A DNA stretch of 64,000 nt from Caedibacter sp052030685 (lineage in GTDB: Bacteria; Pseudomonadota; Gammaproteobacteria; Francisellales; Francisellaceae), in NCBI RefSeq assembly GCF_052030685.1, contig NZ_JBQAJM010000013.1, positions 1 to 64,000 of the forward strand, read 5' to 3'. The position numbers were made by a program, and so were the translations under genes. The notes below the pieces were generated by a model. That model saw nothing but the letters and a program-made list of their open reading frames with translations, had not been told where the DNA came from and ran no database searches. Numbering within the stretch: the stretch's first letter is position 1; every line of letters begins with the position of its first letter. Below are positions 35,421-43,591 of the stretch, one piece after another.

Positions 35421-36452
35421 TCACTTGATTTCGTTATTAATCTCTTTAACCAGTTCTTGCATAAATTTCTCAATAACCGGTTGCGGTAAATGCTCTGCCT
35501 TAAGTCGCCTTTCCGCTTCAGAGTCTACCATATACGCAGGATAGGTAACTTTCTCCACATCCTGATTTTTGTAAATCTCTTCATTATTAATTTGTCTTAT
35601 GACTTTCTCTTGAAATTTCGCTTGTTCCATTTGCTTGTTCTTTAAGATGTCATTTTGCGCTTTGTCTCCTTTGATTTGCACACCCGAAATATCAACACCC
35701 TGTTCAATTAATTGATCTAAAACACTTGTCAATTCATTATCTTTTAAGTTTTTTAATGTGCCATGTGGTTGATAGCCTGCTTCTAACATAATTGCTTCAG
35801 CCAACGCTTTTGTATGAAACTTTCCATGTTCAAAGCGTAGTGAAAACCCGCCTGCGTGATGGTCATCGCGATACATTTGAAACTGCTGATTTTCGCCTAG
35901 TGCCAACTGATATGTATCCTGTCCTCGAGTGTTTATCACTAAAAAATTATGACGCTCATTTTGGTGGTACTCAAACTTGTCAATATAACCGTGCTTATCT
36001 TGCGCCTTATAGGCACTTACTCTTAAGCTTTTAGCAACCTGCTTTAATTTAGCTTGCTCTGCTGCATTTAATAGTTTTTTATCTTTTGCATTATGATTAA
36101 CCAACGCTTCACTAATCAGATAAGCAAATTTATTTAAGAATTGCGGTGAACGATATAATTCCAAGGGCACAGAAGCTAGACGTTGACTTTTAAAAAATGC
36201 GGTAATATCACTATCTAACTTACCTCTTGAACGATCCAATGATGCATTTGACTGTAAGCTATAGTCTTGTTTGCTTAAAATTTCACGTACTTTTTTTTCC
36301 AGTTCAGTTAGAGGCTTAGTATCTTGCTCATACACTACCAAATCTTCTACATTGCCACTTGTATCCGTTATATTTTCCTGCTTAATGCGCTGATTATTTT
36401 CCGGTTCTAACTGATCTGATTTATCATTATTTGCTTTCTCAGTTGTAGCCAT
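35421..36452 (-). CDS. Cytoplasmic hypothetical protein in the dot operon
   Basis: This 343-residue hydrophilic protein has no signal peptide or membrane segment. The N-terminal ~60 residues are low-complexity and acidic. The middle (about 160-250) holds a compact region with FLVINTRGQDTYQLAL and GGFSLRFEHGKFHTKALAEA, which vaguely recalls the large-polyvalent-protein domains of conjugative relaxases; I cannot confirm this. The last ~90 residues are charged and helical. AGGAG precedes the ATG. It follows dotA by 14 bp and is followed 18 bp later by the secreted orf347. No counterpart in the Legionella or R64 locus is recognised. Confidence 0.7.
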   Translation of the reverse strand: MATTEKANNDKSDQLEPENNQRIKQENITDTSGNVEDLVVYEQDTKPLTELEKKVREILSKQDYSLQSNASLDRSRGKLDSDITAFFKSQRLASVPLELYRSPQFLNKFAYLISEALVNHNAKDKKLLNAAEQAKLKQVAKSLRVSAYKAQDKHGYIDKFEYHQNERHNFLVINTRGQDTYQLALGENQQFQMYRDDHHAGGFSLRFEHGKFHTKALAEAIMLEAGYQPHGTLKNLKDNELTSVLDQLIEQGVDISGVQIKGDKAQNDILKNKQMEQAKFQEKVIRQINNEEIYKNQDVEKVTYPAYMVDSEAERRLKAEHLPQPVIEKFMQELVKEINNEIK

Positions 36453-36466
36453 AACTTTGTTTACTC

Positions 36467-39400
36467 CTAATTCGATCTTTCTTTTTCATTCGTTGTTTGT
36501 TGTTCATAGACATCTGTTGCACCATTTTTGCGATCATGTTTTTCTTTGCGATCAGCGTAATCAGTTGCGAGCTTAGCATTACTATCGCCGCCTAAAGCAC
36601 CTGACGCTGCCTCACCAACACCGGATATCGCTTTGCCAGATTCCATAACATGTCCTTTACGCGCTGATAAGCCTTCCTCTGCACTTTTTTGTCCGGCTTG
36701 ACTTGCTTGTTGTACGCCACCTTCTGTGCTTGATTTAATTTGCTGAAACTCCTGCTCGCCAGCTCGCTCGCCACCTGAATGCCCGACCCATTGCAACACT
36801 TTATCAGGTAGTAAATAGATAATTGAAAAGCATTTGTTAAAAGCAATTGCCAAAAAGCTCACAAATACAAAAATGGTAAATAAAGCAATAACACCGGATG
36901 AAATATTATTGGTCGCAGTATAGTCAACAGCAATTAAATTCATACTACTAACAATACCATGGAAAGCTTGCACCGAGTACTTGACGACAACATAGGTCAA
37001 TATAACAGAAGTCACTAAGCCAATAATCATCAATACCGGTCGGAAGAATAAATTCACTGCCATTTGAATCCCTGATTGTGATTTACCAAACACTTGATGT
37101 CCCTCAGGATATACCATTCCTAAGGCGACAAAAGGGGCAGCAATAAAGGCTTCAATAACCAATAATAGCCATGCAATTTTACCCGCCCAAAAGAAGAAAA
37201 AAGGCGCTAACGGTAAAACTAATGAGAACATAATACCATTAATAAAAACCAAACTTAAAATAACAAATAAAATCGGTAAATACATCATTTGTAACATCAA
37301 CTTATAGAGGCTCATCACTGAAATAGCGGTTTGTGCCTGCATCGTTAAATGTGCCGTCCCTTGCAGTAATTTACCCGTTCCCTGCAGCGCCATTCCGACA
37401 AATCCAGGCTCATTATTAAAAATGGCAAATGCCGAGGTTGCAACGCCTGCAGTACCAAGTGCTAGAGCACCGGCATTTAAGCCAAATGACGCCCATGCTG
37501 CATTTTTTTGAGCCACTTGCAGGTTATTAAATTGTGACGCAAAGTAGGTATAGGTATTTTGATAGGCATTAAGTGCACGATTAATCATATCACGCCCCAA
37601 ATTCTGTAACTGCTGAATATATGAGCTTTGGGTATATCCACCGTTATCCTTACTCTGACCAAACTTATAAATCTCATCAAGAATACTGGTCACATCATCT
37701 TTTGCTTGATTTGATGAGGCATTCTGATTTTGGAACAACTTATTTAAAATCGCTGTCACTGCATCTTTGGCTATGTCAGAGGTGTTATCACTCATACTAT
37801 TGTTGCTTTGAATAAAACTGACACCATTGATATCAAAGTACGTCATCAGATTAATTAAATTATTTAATAAGTTTTGCGCCTCTGTTTGATTTTGTTTATA
37901 TAGCGGTTCGGCAATACTCATAATCATTTGAATATAAGATTGGGCTTTAGCCGATAAACCATTGTTGATAGACTGCTTAGCCAATATATATTGATCAGAA
38001 GACTGACCAAATACTTTAGCAATAAAAGCTAAGGTCGATTGCATTGATCCGGCTTGCAGCTGCCCACTGGCAACTAACTTCCAAAGATCGGGGGCATTTT
38101 CTTCTGTGACATTTGCCGTCCCTTTTAATACATCTCTATTTTCTGTAATTGACCGTGGCAATTGCTGTGAACCATTAATGTTATATACACCGTTGCTATC
38201 CGGCTGAAGTCCTGTATTGCTAAAAATAGTTTGTGCAGACACTTTCTGTAGATAAATATTAGATATAACATTGGTAATTTGTGTGTCACTTGATGCTACT
38301 TGCATTTTTTGACTAATCTGACTAAATGCTTGCTGCAATGCTTGAATATTGTCGCTAAGCATTTGATCCAAAAACAGATATTTTTGATCAGCATCCCACC
38401 AGGTACTTTCTAGCTTATCGCTAGACCGCTTGGGAATTTTCTGGTTATTTATTGCATATATGGTATTACCACTATAGCTAGATAATAGCTGTGCATCGGT
38501 TGAATTAGGTGTGAAAATATCCATTTTAGCAAAGGGGTTGTTATCCCTTGTAAGGTTTTTTAACTGTGTATTAAACTGAGCTTGAGATGGAATCTTTAGA
38601 TGAGTTTTTTCTATTTCATCTCGGTACGTATCTAAATATTGAGTCTGACTATTAGCTCTAAGTAAATAATCAGCATTTACTGTCATATTGCCCAACCCCA
38701 GCTGATAATAGGTTAGTTTACCGTTATTATCATTAAGCATGACGCCACATATGCTATTACCCAACTGTATGCATTGACTGAAATTATTGGTCAGAAAATT
38801 ACTCACCCCGCCACTATCTTGTGGTAAGAAAGTTGCCAAATTAAGACTTGACTGTTGATCTGGCTGCCATATATCAAGCAGTTGATTGATATTGGATTGA
38901 TTAACCCCTTTGAGTGATACATCATAGCTAAATTGACATTTTTTCAATTCCTGACTATTGTTACTTGCTGTTAATGTCATCTGTAATGTTTTATCGATAT
39001 CCGAATTGCAGTTAATAACCTTATCATTTTGTGCTGCGGCATAAGCATTAATCACAAAACCATGCAACAAAAAATAGGCATTTTGATCAATAATCTGTTG
39101 TGATAGCCCACTGGGAATAACTGCCTGTGAGCCATGAGCGGCAGCAGTATACGCATCATGCCAAATATGATCCGCAAAACCCACCCCCATGCTGACTAAA
39201 TTAAATATTGCCCATTGCGCCATACAATAGCCTGATTTCGTTGGAATCACAGCAATGGCACCAAATACCGTTCTCAATGGTAACCAATAGCTATCCCAAT
39301 CTTTGCCTAAAAACACACCATCGCGTGCTGAATGAATGGTGCCTGCAAATAGGATATAGCCAAACAACACCATACCAATGGCTAACATACCAATATTAAA

Positions 39401-39526
39401 GCCATAGATAACTTGCTGAAAAAGTGTCACTGAGGCATCATGCAATGAAAATGGCATGCCGCCGGTTAAAAATTGTTGCAGAATGCTTATTGATGTATCC
39501 TTACTTGCTGGTGCCCACATACTCAT
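36467..39526 (-). CDS. dotA: DotA inner-membrane protein
   Basis: DotA (TraY of R64) is a large polytopic Dot/Icm protein essential for virulence in Legionella. The protein has 1019 residues (1048 there). The N-terminal part has two hydrophobic segments (about 45-70 and 105-125) with DWDSYWLPLRTVFGAIAVIPT between them, followed by a large periplasmic domain of ~560 Gln/Asn-rich residues. A cluster of membrane segments (about 685-960) ends in a hydrophilic tail. The AAGGG site is nine bases before the ATG. It follows icmV by 14 bp, the same icmV-dotA pairing found in Legionella. Confidence 0.92.
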   Translation of the reverse strand: MSMWAPASKDTSISILQQFLTGGMPFSLHDASVTLFQQVIYGFNIGMLAIGMVLFGYILFAGTIHSARDGVFLGKDWDSYWLPLRTVFGAIAVIPTKSGYCMAQWAIFNLVSMGVGFADHIWHDAYTAAAHGSQAVIPSGLSQQIIDQNAYFLLHGFVINAYAAAQNDKVINCNSDIDKTLQMTLTASNNSQELKKCQFSYDVSLKGVNQSNINQLLDIWQPDQQSSLNLATFLPQDSGGVSNFLTNNFSQCIQLGNSICGVMLNDNNGKLTYYQLGLGNMTVNADYLLRANSQTQYLDTYRDEIEKTHLKIPSQAQFNTQLKNLTRDNNPFAKMDIFTPNSTDAQLLSSYSGNTIYAINNQKIPKRSSDKLESTWWDADQKYLFLDQMLSDNIQALQQAFSQISQKMQVASSDTQITNVISNIYLQKVSAQTIFSNTGLQPDSNGVYNINGSQQLPRSITENRDVLKGTANVTEENAPDLWKLVASGQLQAGSMQSTLAFIAKVFGQSSDQYILAKQSINNGLSAKAQSYIQMIMSIAEPLYKQNQTEAQNLLNNLINLMTYFDINGVSFIQSNNSMSDNTSDIAKDAVTAILNKLFQNQNASSNQAKDDVTSILDEIYKFGQSKDNGGYTQSSYIQQLQNLGRDMINRALNAYQNTYTYFASQFNNLQVAQKNAAWASFGLNAGALALGTAGVATSAFAIFNNEPGFVGMALQGTGKLLQGTAHLTMQAQTAISVMSLYKLMLQMMYLPILFVILSLVFINGIMFSLVLPLAPFFFFWAGKIAWLLLVIEAFIAAPFVALGMVYPEGHQVFGKSQSGIQMAVNLFFRPVLMIIGLVTSVILTYVVVKYSVQAFHGIVSSMNLIAVDYTATNNISSGVIALFTIFVFVSFLAIAFNKCFSIIYLLPDKVLQWVGHSGGERAGEQEFQQIKSSTEGGVQQASQAGQKSAEEGLSARKGHVMESGKAISGVGEAASGALGGDSNAKLATDYADRKEKHDRKNGATDVYEQQTTNEKERSN

Positions 39527-39540
39527 AATTAAACGCCCTT

Positions 39541-40044
39541 TTAGCTTTGCTGATTTTTGTCATTTTTTCTATTATCTGCACAGTTCTTATCATGCTGATG
39601 ATTATTGATAGAGGAATTGCCTCTCAATAGTTGAAAATATCCAGCTAAAGAAAGTTGCTTTAGTTTGTGCTTTGCTTGTGTTGACCACATGTGGTAACGA
39701 AAGACATATAAAAATAAAATCACGTTGATCATCAACATCATTAACGCTGATTGCCAAATCGCATGGCTTTCAACCAACAAATACAGAAAGTATCCCGTGC
39801 CGAAAATAAATAATATAAGAAAAAAATACAAACGACACTTTAACGCCGTTAAACACTGATGATAAAGCGTATCATCCGCTAGCGTTTGATCGACTTTTTG
39901 CGCATCTGCGCTTGGTTGATTGATCTTTGCTATTGTTTTAAATGGTGCTTTCAAAATATCTTTTAGCACACTATGCTGCTGTTTGATAGCATCCACCATA
40001 AATGCACTACGTACCAATTTTCTCGTTCGCTTAAATGTAAACAT
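39541..40044 (-). CDS. icmV: IcmV-like inner-membrane protein
   Basis: This 167-residue protein has a basic N-terminus, two membrane segments (about 70-90 and 97-117) and the VFRYHMWSTQAKHKLKQLSL stretch that resembles the RFHFWLFQLKNRKL region of Legionella IcmV (151 residues). The Asn/Asp/His-rich tail is extra. It is the first gene of the dot operon, with a 651-bp divergent gap upstream. The exact role of IcmV is unknown; it is needed for intracellular growth in Legionella. Confidence 0.75.
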   Translation of the reverse strand: MFTFKRTRKLVRSAFMVDAIKQQHSVLKDILKAPFKTIAKINQPSADAQKVDQTLADDTLYHQCLTALKCRLYFFLILFIFGTGYFLYLLVESHAIWQSALMMLMINVILFLYVFRYHMWSTQAKHKLKQLSLAGYFQLLRGNSSINNHQHDKNCADNRKNDKNQQS

Positions 40045-40260
40045 ACTTACTTACCATTAACCTGACTCATCCTGATACCAAATGATAATAATAAATACAA
40101 AGTGCGCACTTTTTTGTATGCAGCAAAATGACATCTTCATATTACCTAGACGACATAAATTGCTAAGCTATTTAACCTCTTATTAATGACACAAAGTTTA
40201 CGCTTTCCTACATATACCCATCACAAAGTAATGAATCAAGAATAAGTTGCGTCAGCTAAT

Positions 40261-40314
40261 ACCTCTCCCCTTGCGGGAGAGGTCGTGCAGCTTAAGCTGC
40301 ACGGGTGAGGGGTA
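40261..40314. repeat. Compound palindromic repeat upstream of the dot operon
   Basis: A hairpin ACCTCTCCC/GGGAGAGGT (40261-40269 with 40275-40283) is followed by a perfect 20-bp palindrome CGTGCAGCTTAAGCTGCACG (40284-40303) and GGGTGAGGGGT, which partly pairs back with the left end. This type of CCTCTCCC...GGGTGAGGGG element is common between genes in many proteobacteria. It occurs once in this window. Confidence 0.85.
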
Positions 40315-40435
40315 ATTAAAGCTCAACTTATTTTTGAATTATTACAAACCAATTTACAGCATTTCTGCTATTGAGTTTCTTTCGCTTTTGAATGATTGGT
40401 TTTTGCTAATAGTCCTAGTTATTATCTGCAACCCA

Positions 40436-40503
40436 ATCACCCAAAAGCATCAAAAATTTCTTCAACATTAAACACCACAAAATGATTTACGATGGGTATA
40501 CCC
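40436..40503. repeat. Dispersed ~65-bp repeat, copy 2
   Basis: ATCACCCAAAAGCATCAAAA ... CAAAATGATTTACGATGG matches the reverse strand of 23521-23584 at most positions. It lies ~190 bp upstream of the orphan OmpR-type gene. Confidence 0.75.
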
Positions 40504-40695
40504 CTCAAAAATTGAGGTGATTTCAAAATAAACCTGTCGATAAAATATCCTCATTCGCAGCATATACCGCTTGCAAAAATTTTGTAAACGGTACGACCTA
40601 TCATCAATTATTTTCTGTAATAACTAATTGATCGATGACGGCTATCAACAAACGACAAAACAACAAGAAACCAAAAAAAACAAAAAGGATTTAAA

Positions 40696-41400
40696 ATGAA
40701 GCAGCACATTGTCTTTATCGGTAATAATGATCTTAAAAACAGTGACCTATATCTCAAAATGCAGGCACTTAATCACTGGAATTTATTTGTTGCTAAAACG
40801 CCAAAAGATATCAATCGCATGCATATGCAAGGATCACTCTGCTTAATTCATGCTGCGTATTTTTTACAAACTGACGTTGCCACATGGCGCACACTAAAAG
40901 CGCGACATAATTTATGTTATATCGTCTATGATTTCACGCAAGAGAATGAGTTTACCAGTTTAAAAAATGGTGCTGATGATTATATTGCACTGCACAACCC
41001 CTTTGATTATTTGATTAACCGTGTCAGCTCCAGACTAGACTATGTATCTGTCAAATCGACTATACCACTAGCACAAAAAGCACAAAATATCGTGCGCTTT
41101 AATCAGTGGCATTTTGATCTGACCACACTGTCGCTTTACTTTGAAGGTAACGAGATTCACTTAACCCAAAAAGAAAAGCTGTTAATGAATATCTTTATGC
41201 AGCATGACTTTGAAATTTTATCGCGCGAGAAATTACATGCCATTTTATATGGTGAAACCGATAACCCAGAGTTTTTGCGTCGCATTGATCTGCTGGTCTC
41301 AAGACTCAAACGTCGCTTAGAGTCGTATGCAGACGATCATCAGTATTTCCAAGCCATTCGCCATAAAGGCTATATTTTTTGCATCCCAACACGTTGGTAG
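40696..41400 (+). CDS. OmpR-type regulator with a degenerate receiver domain
   Basis: This 234-residue protein has the receiver plus winged-helix layout of OmpR regulators. The C-terminal DNA-binding domain (about 135-234) is intact (LTQKEKLLMNIFM, LVSRLKRRLESY, IRHKGYIFCIP). In the receiver the acidic pair is FIGNND, the usual phospho-acceptor Asp is replaced in SLCLIHAAYF (His at that place) and the switch Lys is Asn in ALHNPFD. It should therefore not be controlled by normal phosphotransfer. There is no adjacent kinase. It is divergent from the dot operon and upstream of a LuxR-type gene by 87 bp, so it is a good candidate for local control. Confidence 0.85.
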   Translation: MKQHIVFIGNNDLKNSDLYLKMQALNHWNLFVAKTPKDINRMHMQGSLCLIHAAYFLQTDVATWRTLKARHNLCYIVYDFTQENEFTSLKNGADDYIALHNPFDYLINRVSSRLDYVSVKSTIPLAQKAQNIVRFNQWHFDLTTLSLYFEGNEIHLTQKEKLLMNIFMQHDFEILSREKLHAILYGETDNPEFLRRIDLLVSRLKRRLESYADDHQYFQAIRHKGYIFCIPTRW

Positions 41401-41487
41401 TTTTTTTACGTACAATTTCCATACAATTTTAGCATTCTGACAACAGCTTATAGATGATAGATTATTGCCACCTAGATTATTGAATAG

Positions 41488-42351
41488 ATGACTAACGATC
41501 ATATGAAATCAAAGCAACAAAACACACAGTCAAATGCACATGAGTTATTACAACCAAGCATTCAATTGCAAACATTCATGACATCGATACACCGACATTT
41601 GCAAACGCACAATCTTAGTCTAAGTGAGATCAATCTGATATTTACTGACAAAAAATCACAGGAACAAGTCAAACAAGTCAAAGCATTTGCCAATTTATCC
41701 TATGCCAAAAGATACTATCAGGCAAAGGTCTTTGATATTGATCCGAGCTTTTTGACAGATACAACGTTTAATGATAAAAGCTATAGCTGGCAAACGGTCT
41801 TCTCGCAACAACTGATTGGGCATTATTTTCAATCGTTGCAATACCCAAATATCCCTTATCGCCTTGTGACACAAACAACCATTGATCATATGACGTTGAT
41901 ACTACACTATGATTACCCCATGGAGGTTTTATTGTCACTGAATCAACAGAATTACTTGATGGAAGCAAGTAAAATTGCATCAGACTATGTACTTACAAAC
42001 TATGCTAATAAACTCAAACAACTCGAAAAATTTGCCTACGCATATACTTCAAGCCTTAAAGACTCATTCAATATGCATCAAAGTTTAGCCCCTTGTAAAA
42101 GTGATCAATTAATTGCGTTTTATAATGCATTACATCAAGAACATCAATTGTTACCCTTGTCACAAAAACAAAAACAAATTGCCAAACTTGCTTATGAAGG
42201 CTGTACCACTAAAGAAATCGCCTATAAGCTTAATATTGCCAGTTCAACAGCCATTGATTATCTGAATACCGTCAAAGCAAAACTAGGCACTGACAGCAAA
42301 AGTGCATTAATCCAACTTTTACATCATTGCCCGTTTTTATTTGCCGCTTAA
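41488..42351 (+). CDS. LuxR-type transcriptional regulator
   Basis: This 287-residue protein ends in a LuxR helix-turn-helix (about 222-280): LSQKQKQIAKLAYEGCTTKEIAYKLNIAS followed by STAIDYLNTVKAKLG. The N-terminal ~200 residues match neither a receiver with a phospho-Asp pocket nor a recognisable autoinducer-binding signature; its length is like that of autoinducer-type LuxR proteins. The start could also be Met-6 (41503); neither has a strong ribosome-binding site. It lies between the dot and pil operons and converges on pilR. Confidence 0.8.
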   Translation: MTNDHMKSKQQNTQSNAHELLQPSIQLQTFMTSIHRHLQTHNLSLSEINLIFTDKKSQEQVKQVKAFANLSYAKRYYQAKVFDIDPSFLTDTTFNDKSYSWQTVFSQQLIGHYFQSLQYPNIPYRLVTQTTIDHMTLILHYDYPMEVLLSLNQQNYLMEASKIASDYVLTNYANKLKQLEKFAYAYTSSLKDSFNMHQSLAPCKSDQLIAFYNALHQEHQLLPLSQKQKQIAKLAYEGCTTKEIAYKLNIASSTAIDYLNTVKAKLGTDSKSALIQLLHHCPFLFAA

Positions 42352-42445
42352 CGCGTTTAGAGGTCTAAGTGTTACGCTAAAAAATTCCATACCATCCATT
42401 TACAGACAATTCTCCTATGATAAACACCCCATCCTTAATAACTTT

Positions 42446-43591
42446 TTAGCGCATACTGTCTGACAATGTTGCCACTGAAAAATAAAAGAAACCAATGTAG
42501 CTCATCGATAAACCTAAAATGACAAATCCTAGCATCTTCATCTTCACTACAATCGCATTAATTTCAGTTTCTAAAACACGATCACTTAACGCAAGTAAAC
42601 CCTCTTCAATCGCTCCCGCATCGGTATAAATATCCAACAGTAGTGATGTATCGTTATTAAAAAGATTCACACTCGCTAGCGCGCGACCAGCTGAAAGCCC
42701 GTCTTGTGACATCATTTCTCTCATCCTGCTGATATATGGCTTGAGATAATATGAACAATTTGTTTCGATCAACATAAATGCCATATTAAAACTTTTGCCA
42801 GAACTCAGCAGTGACGCTAATGAAATCAGAATACTTGTCGCTTGAATCCTCTTATACTCAGTAAAACCCCATATTTTATCAAATAAACGATAACGCATAC
42901 GAAAAGTCCAGCGCTTAATTATTATTGGCACTGTAATAATCAACACAATGACAATTAAAACAATATAGCATGCATGACTGGTGATATAATTATTCAATGC
43001 AATAAAATCTGCAATATTTCCAGATAAATTATCCGTGGGCAGTGACTCCAACAGCATTGGAATTACCTTAAGCGAACAACCAATAATGACGGCAATTAAA
43101 ATTAGTGTTGCAATCAGTGGCATAATCATCCCAGTTGCAATTCTCTTAGTTAATAATGCAAACTTTCTAGTCAATTGACTTGCATAATCAAGCGCATTAA
43201 TAGGGTCATCAAAATTCGCTTTAATCATCATATGTTCATTTGATGGAATATAGGGTTTGATCGCTTCATCAAAGCTCATACCTTCATATTCAATTCTACT
43301 AATCCAATCCTTTAAAATCATAGATAAAACACTATTATTGAATGATCGATAGTATGTATACTTCTCTTTAAGAGCGACCAGTGTGCCGTAAATACTCAAG
43401 CTACTATTACTCATCACCAGAATAATATTTTGATATAAGGAGGCTCGCACACGATTAGAAAAAAATAAACGCAAAACAAAAATCAAGACGATAGAATAAT
43501 TTCTAATCTTTCTATCATCTACCTGTCTTTTTTCCTGACTAAATCTCAACTTTAGACGATCAAATATTGACTTTATAGCAAAGCCTTTCAT
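42446..43591 (-). CDS. pilR: PilR-like thin-pilus inner-membrane platform protein
   Basis: This is a GspF/TcpE/PilR-type platform protein on which the pilus is assembled. The 381 residues contain two T2SF-type repeats: GMSFDEAIKPYIPSNEHMMI and DGLSAGRALASVNLFNND, with three membrane segments (about 155-180, 205-225, 350-372). A perfect GGAGGTA precedes the ATG, which overlaps the stop of pilQ by four bases. It is the last gene of the pil operon. In R64 pilR lies directly after pilQ, as here. Confidence 0.85.
   Translation of the reverse strand: MKGFAIKSIFDRLKLRFSQEKRQVDDRKIRNYSIVLIFVLRLFFSNRVRASLYQNIILVMSNSSLSIYGTLVALKEKYTYYRSFNNSVLSMILKDWISRIEYEGMSFDEAIKPYIPSNEHMMIKANFDDPINALDYASQLTRKFALLTKRIATGMIMPLIATLILIAVIIGCSLKVIPMLLESLPTDNLSGNIADFIALNNYITSHACYIVLIVIVLIITVPIIIKRWTFRMRYRLFDKIWGFTEYKRIQATSILISLASLLSSGKSFNMAFMLIETNCSYYLKPYISRMREMMSQDGLSAGRALASVNLFNNDTSLLLDIYTDAGAIEEGLLALSDRVLETEINAIVVKMKMLGFVILGLSMSYIGFFYFSVATLSDSMR

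Larger units (their letters stand above)
40045..40695. promoter_or_regulatory. Divergent control region between icmV and the orphan regulator
   Basis: These 651 bp must contain the promoters of the whole dot operon (leftward) and of the two orphan regulators (rightward). The region contains two dispersed repeats (40261-40314 and 40436-40503) and no ORF I can support. I could not assign confident -35/-10 elements or an operator. Confidence 0.55.

Noticed and set aside
35421..36452. Assignment as a relaxase-associated LPD7 protein
   Set aside because: Only a weak pattern resemblance in the middle region; no relaxase catalytic motif.
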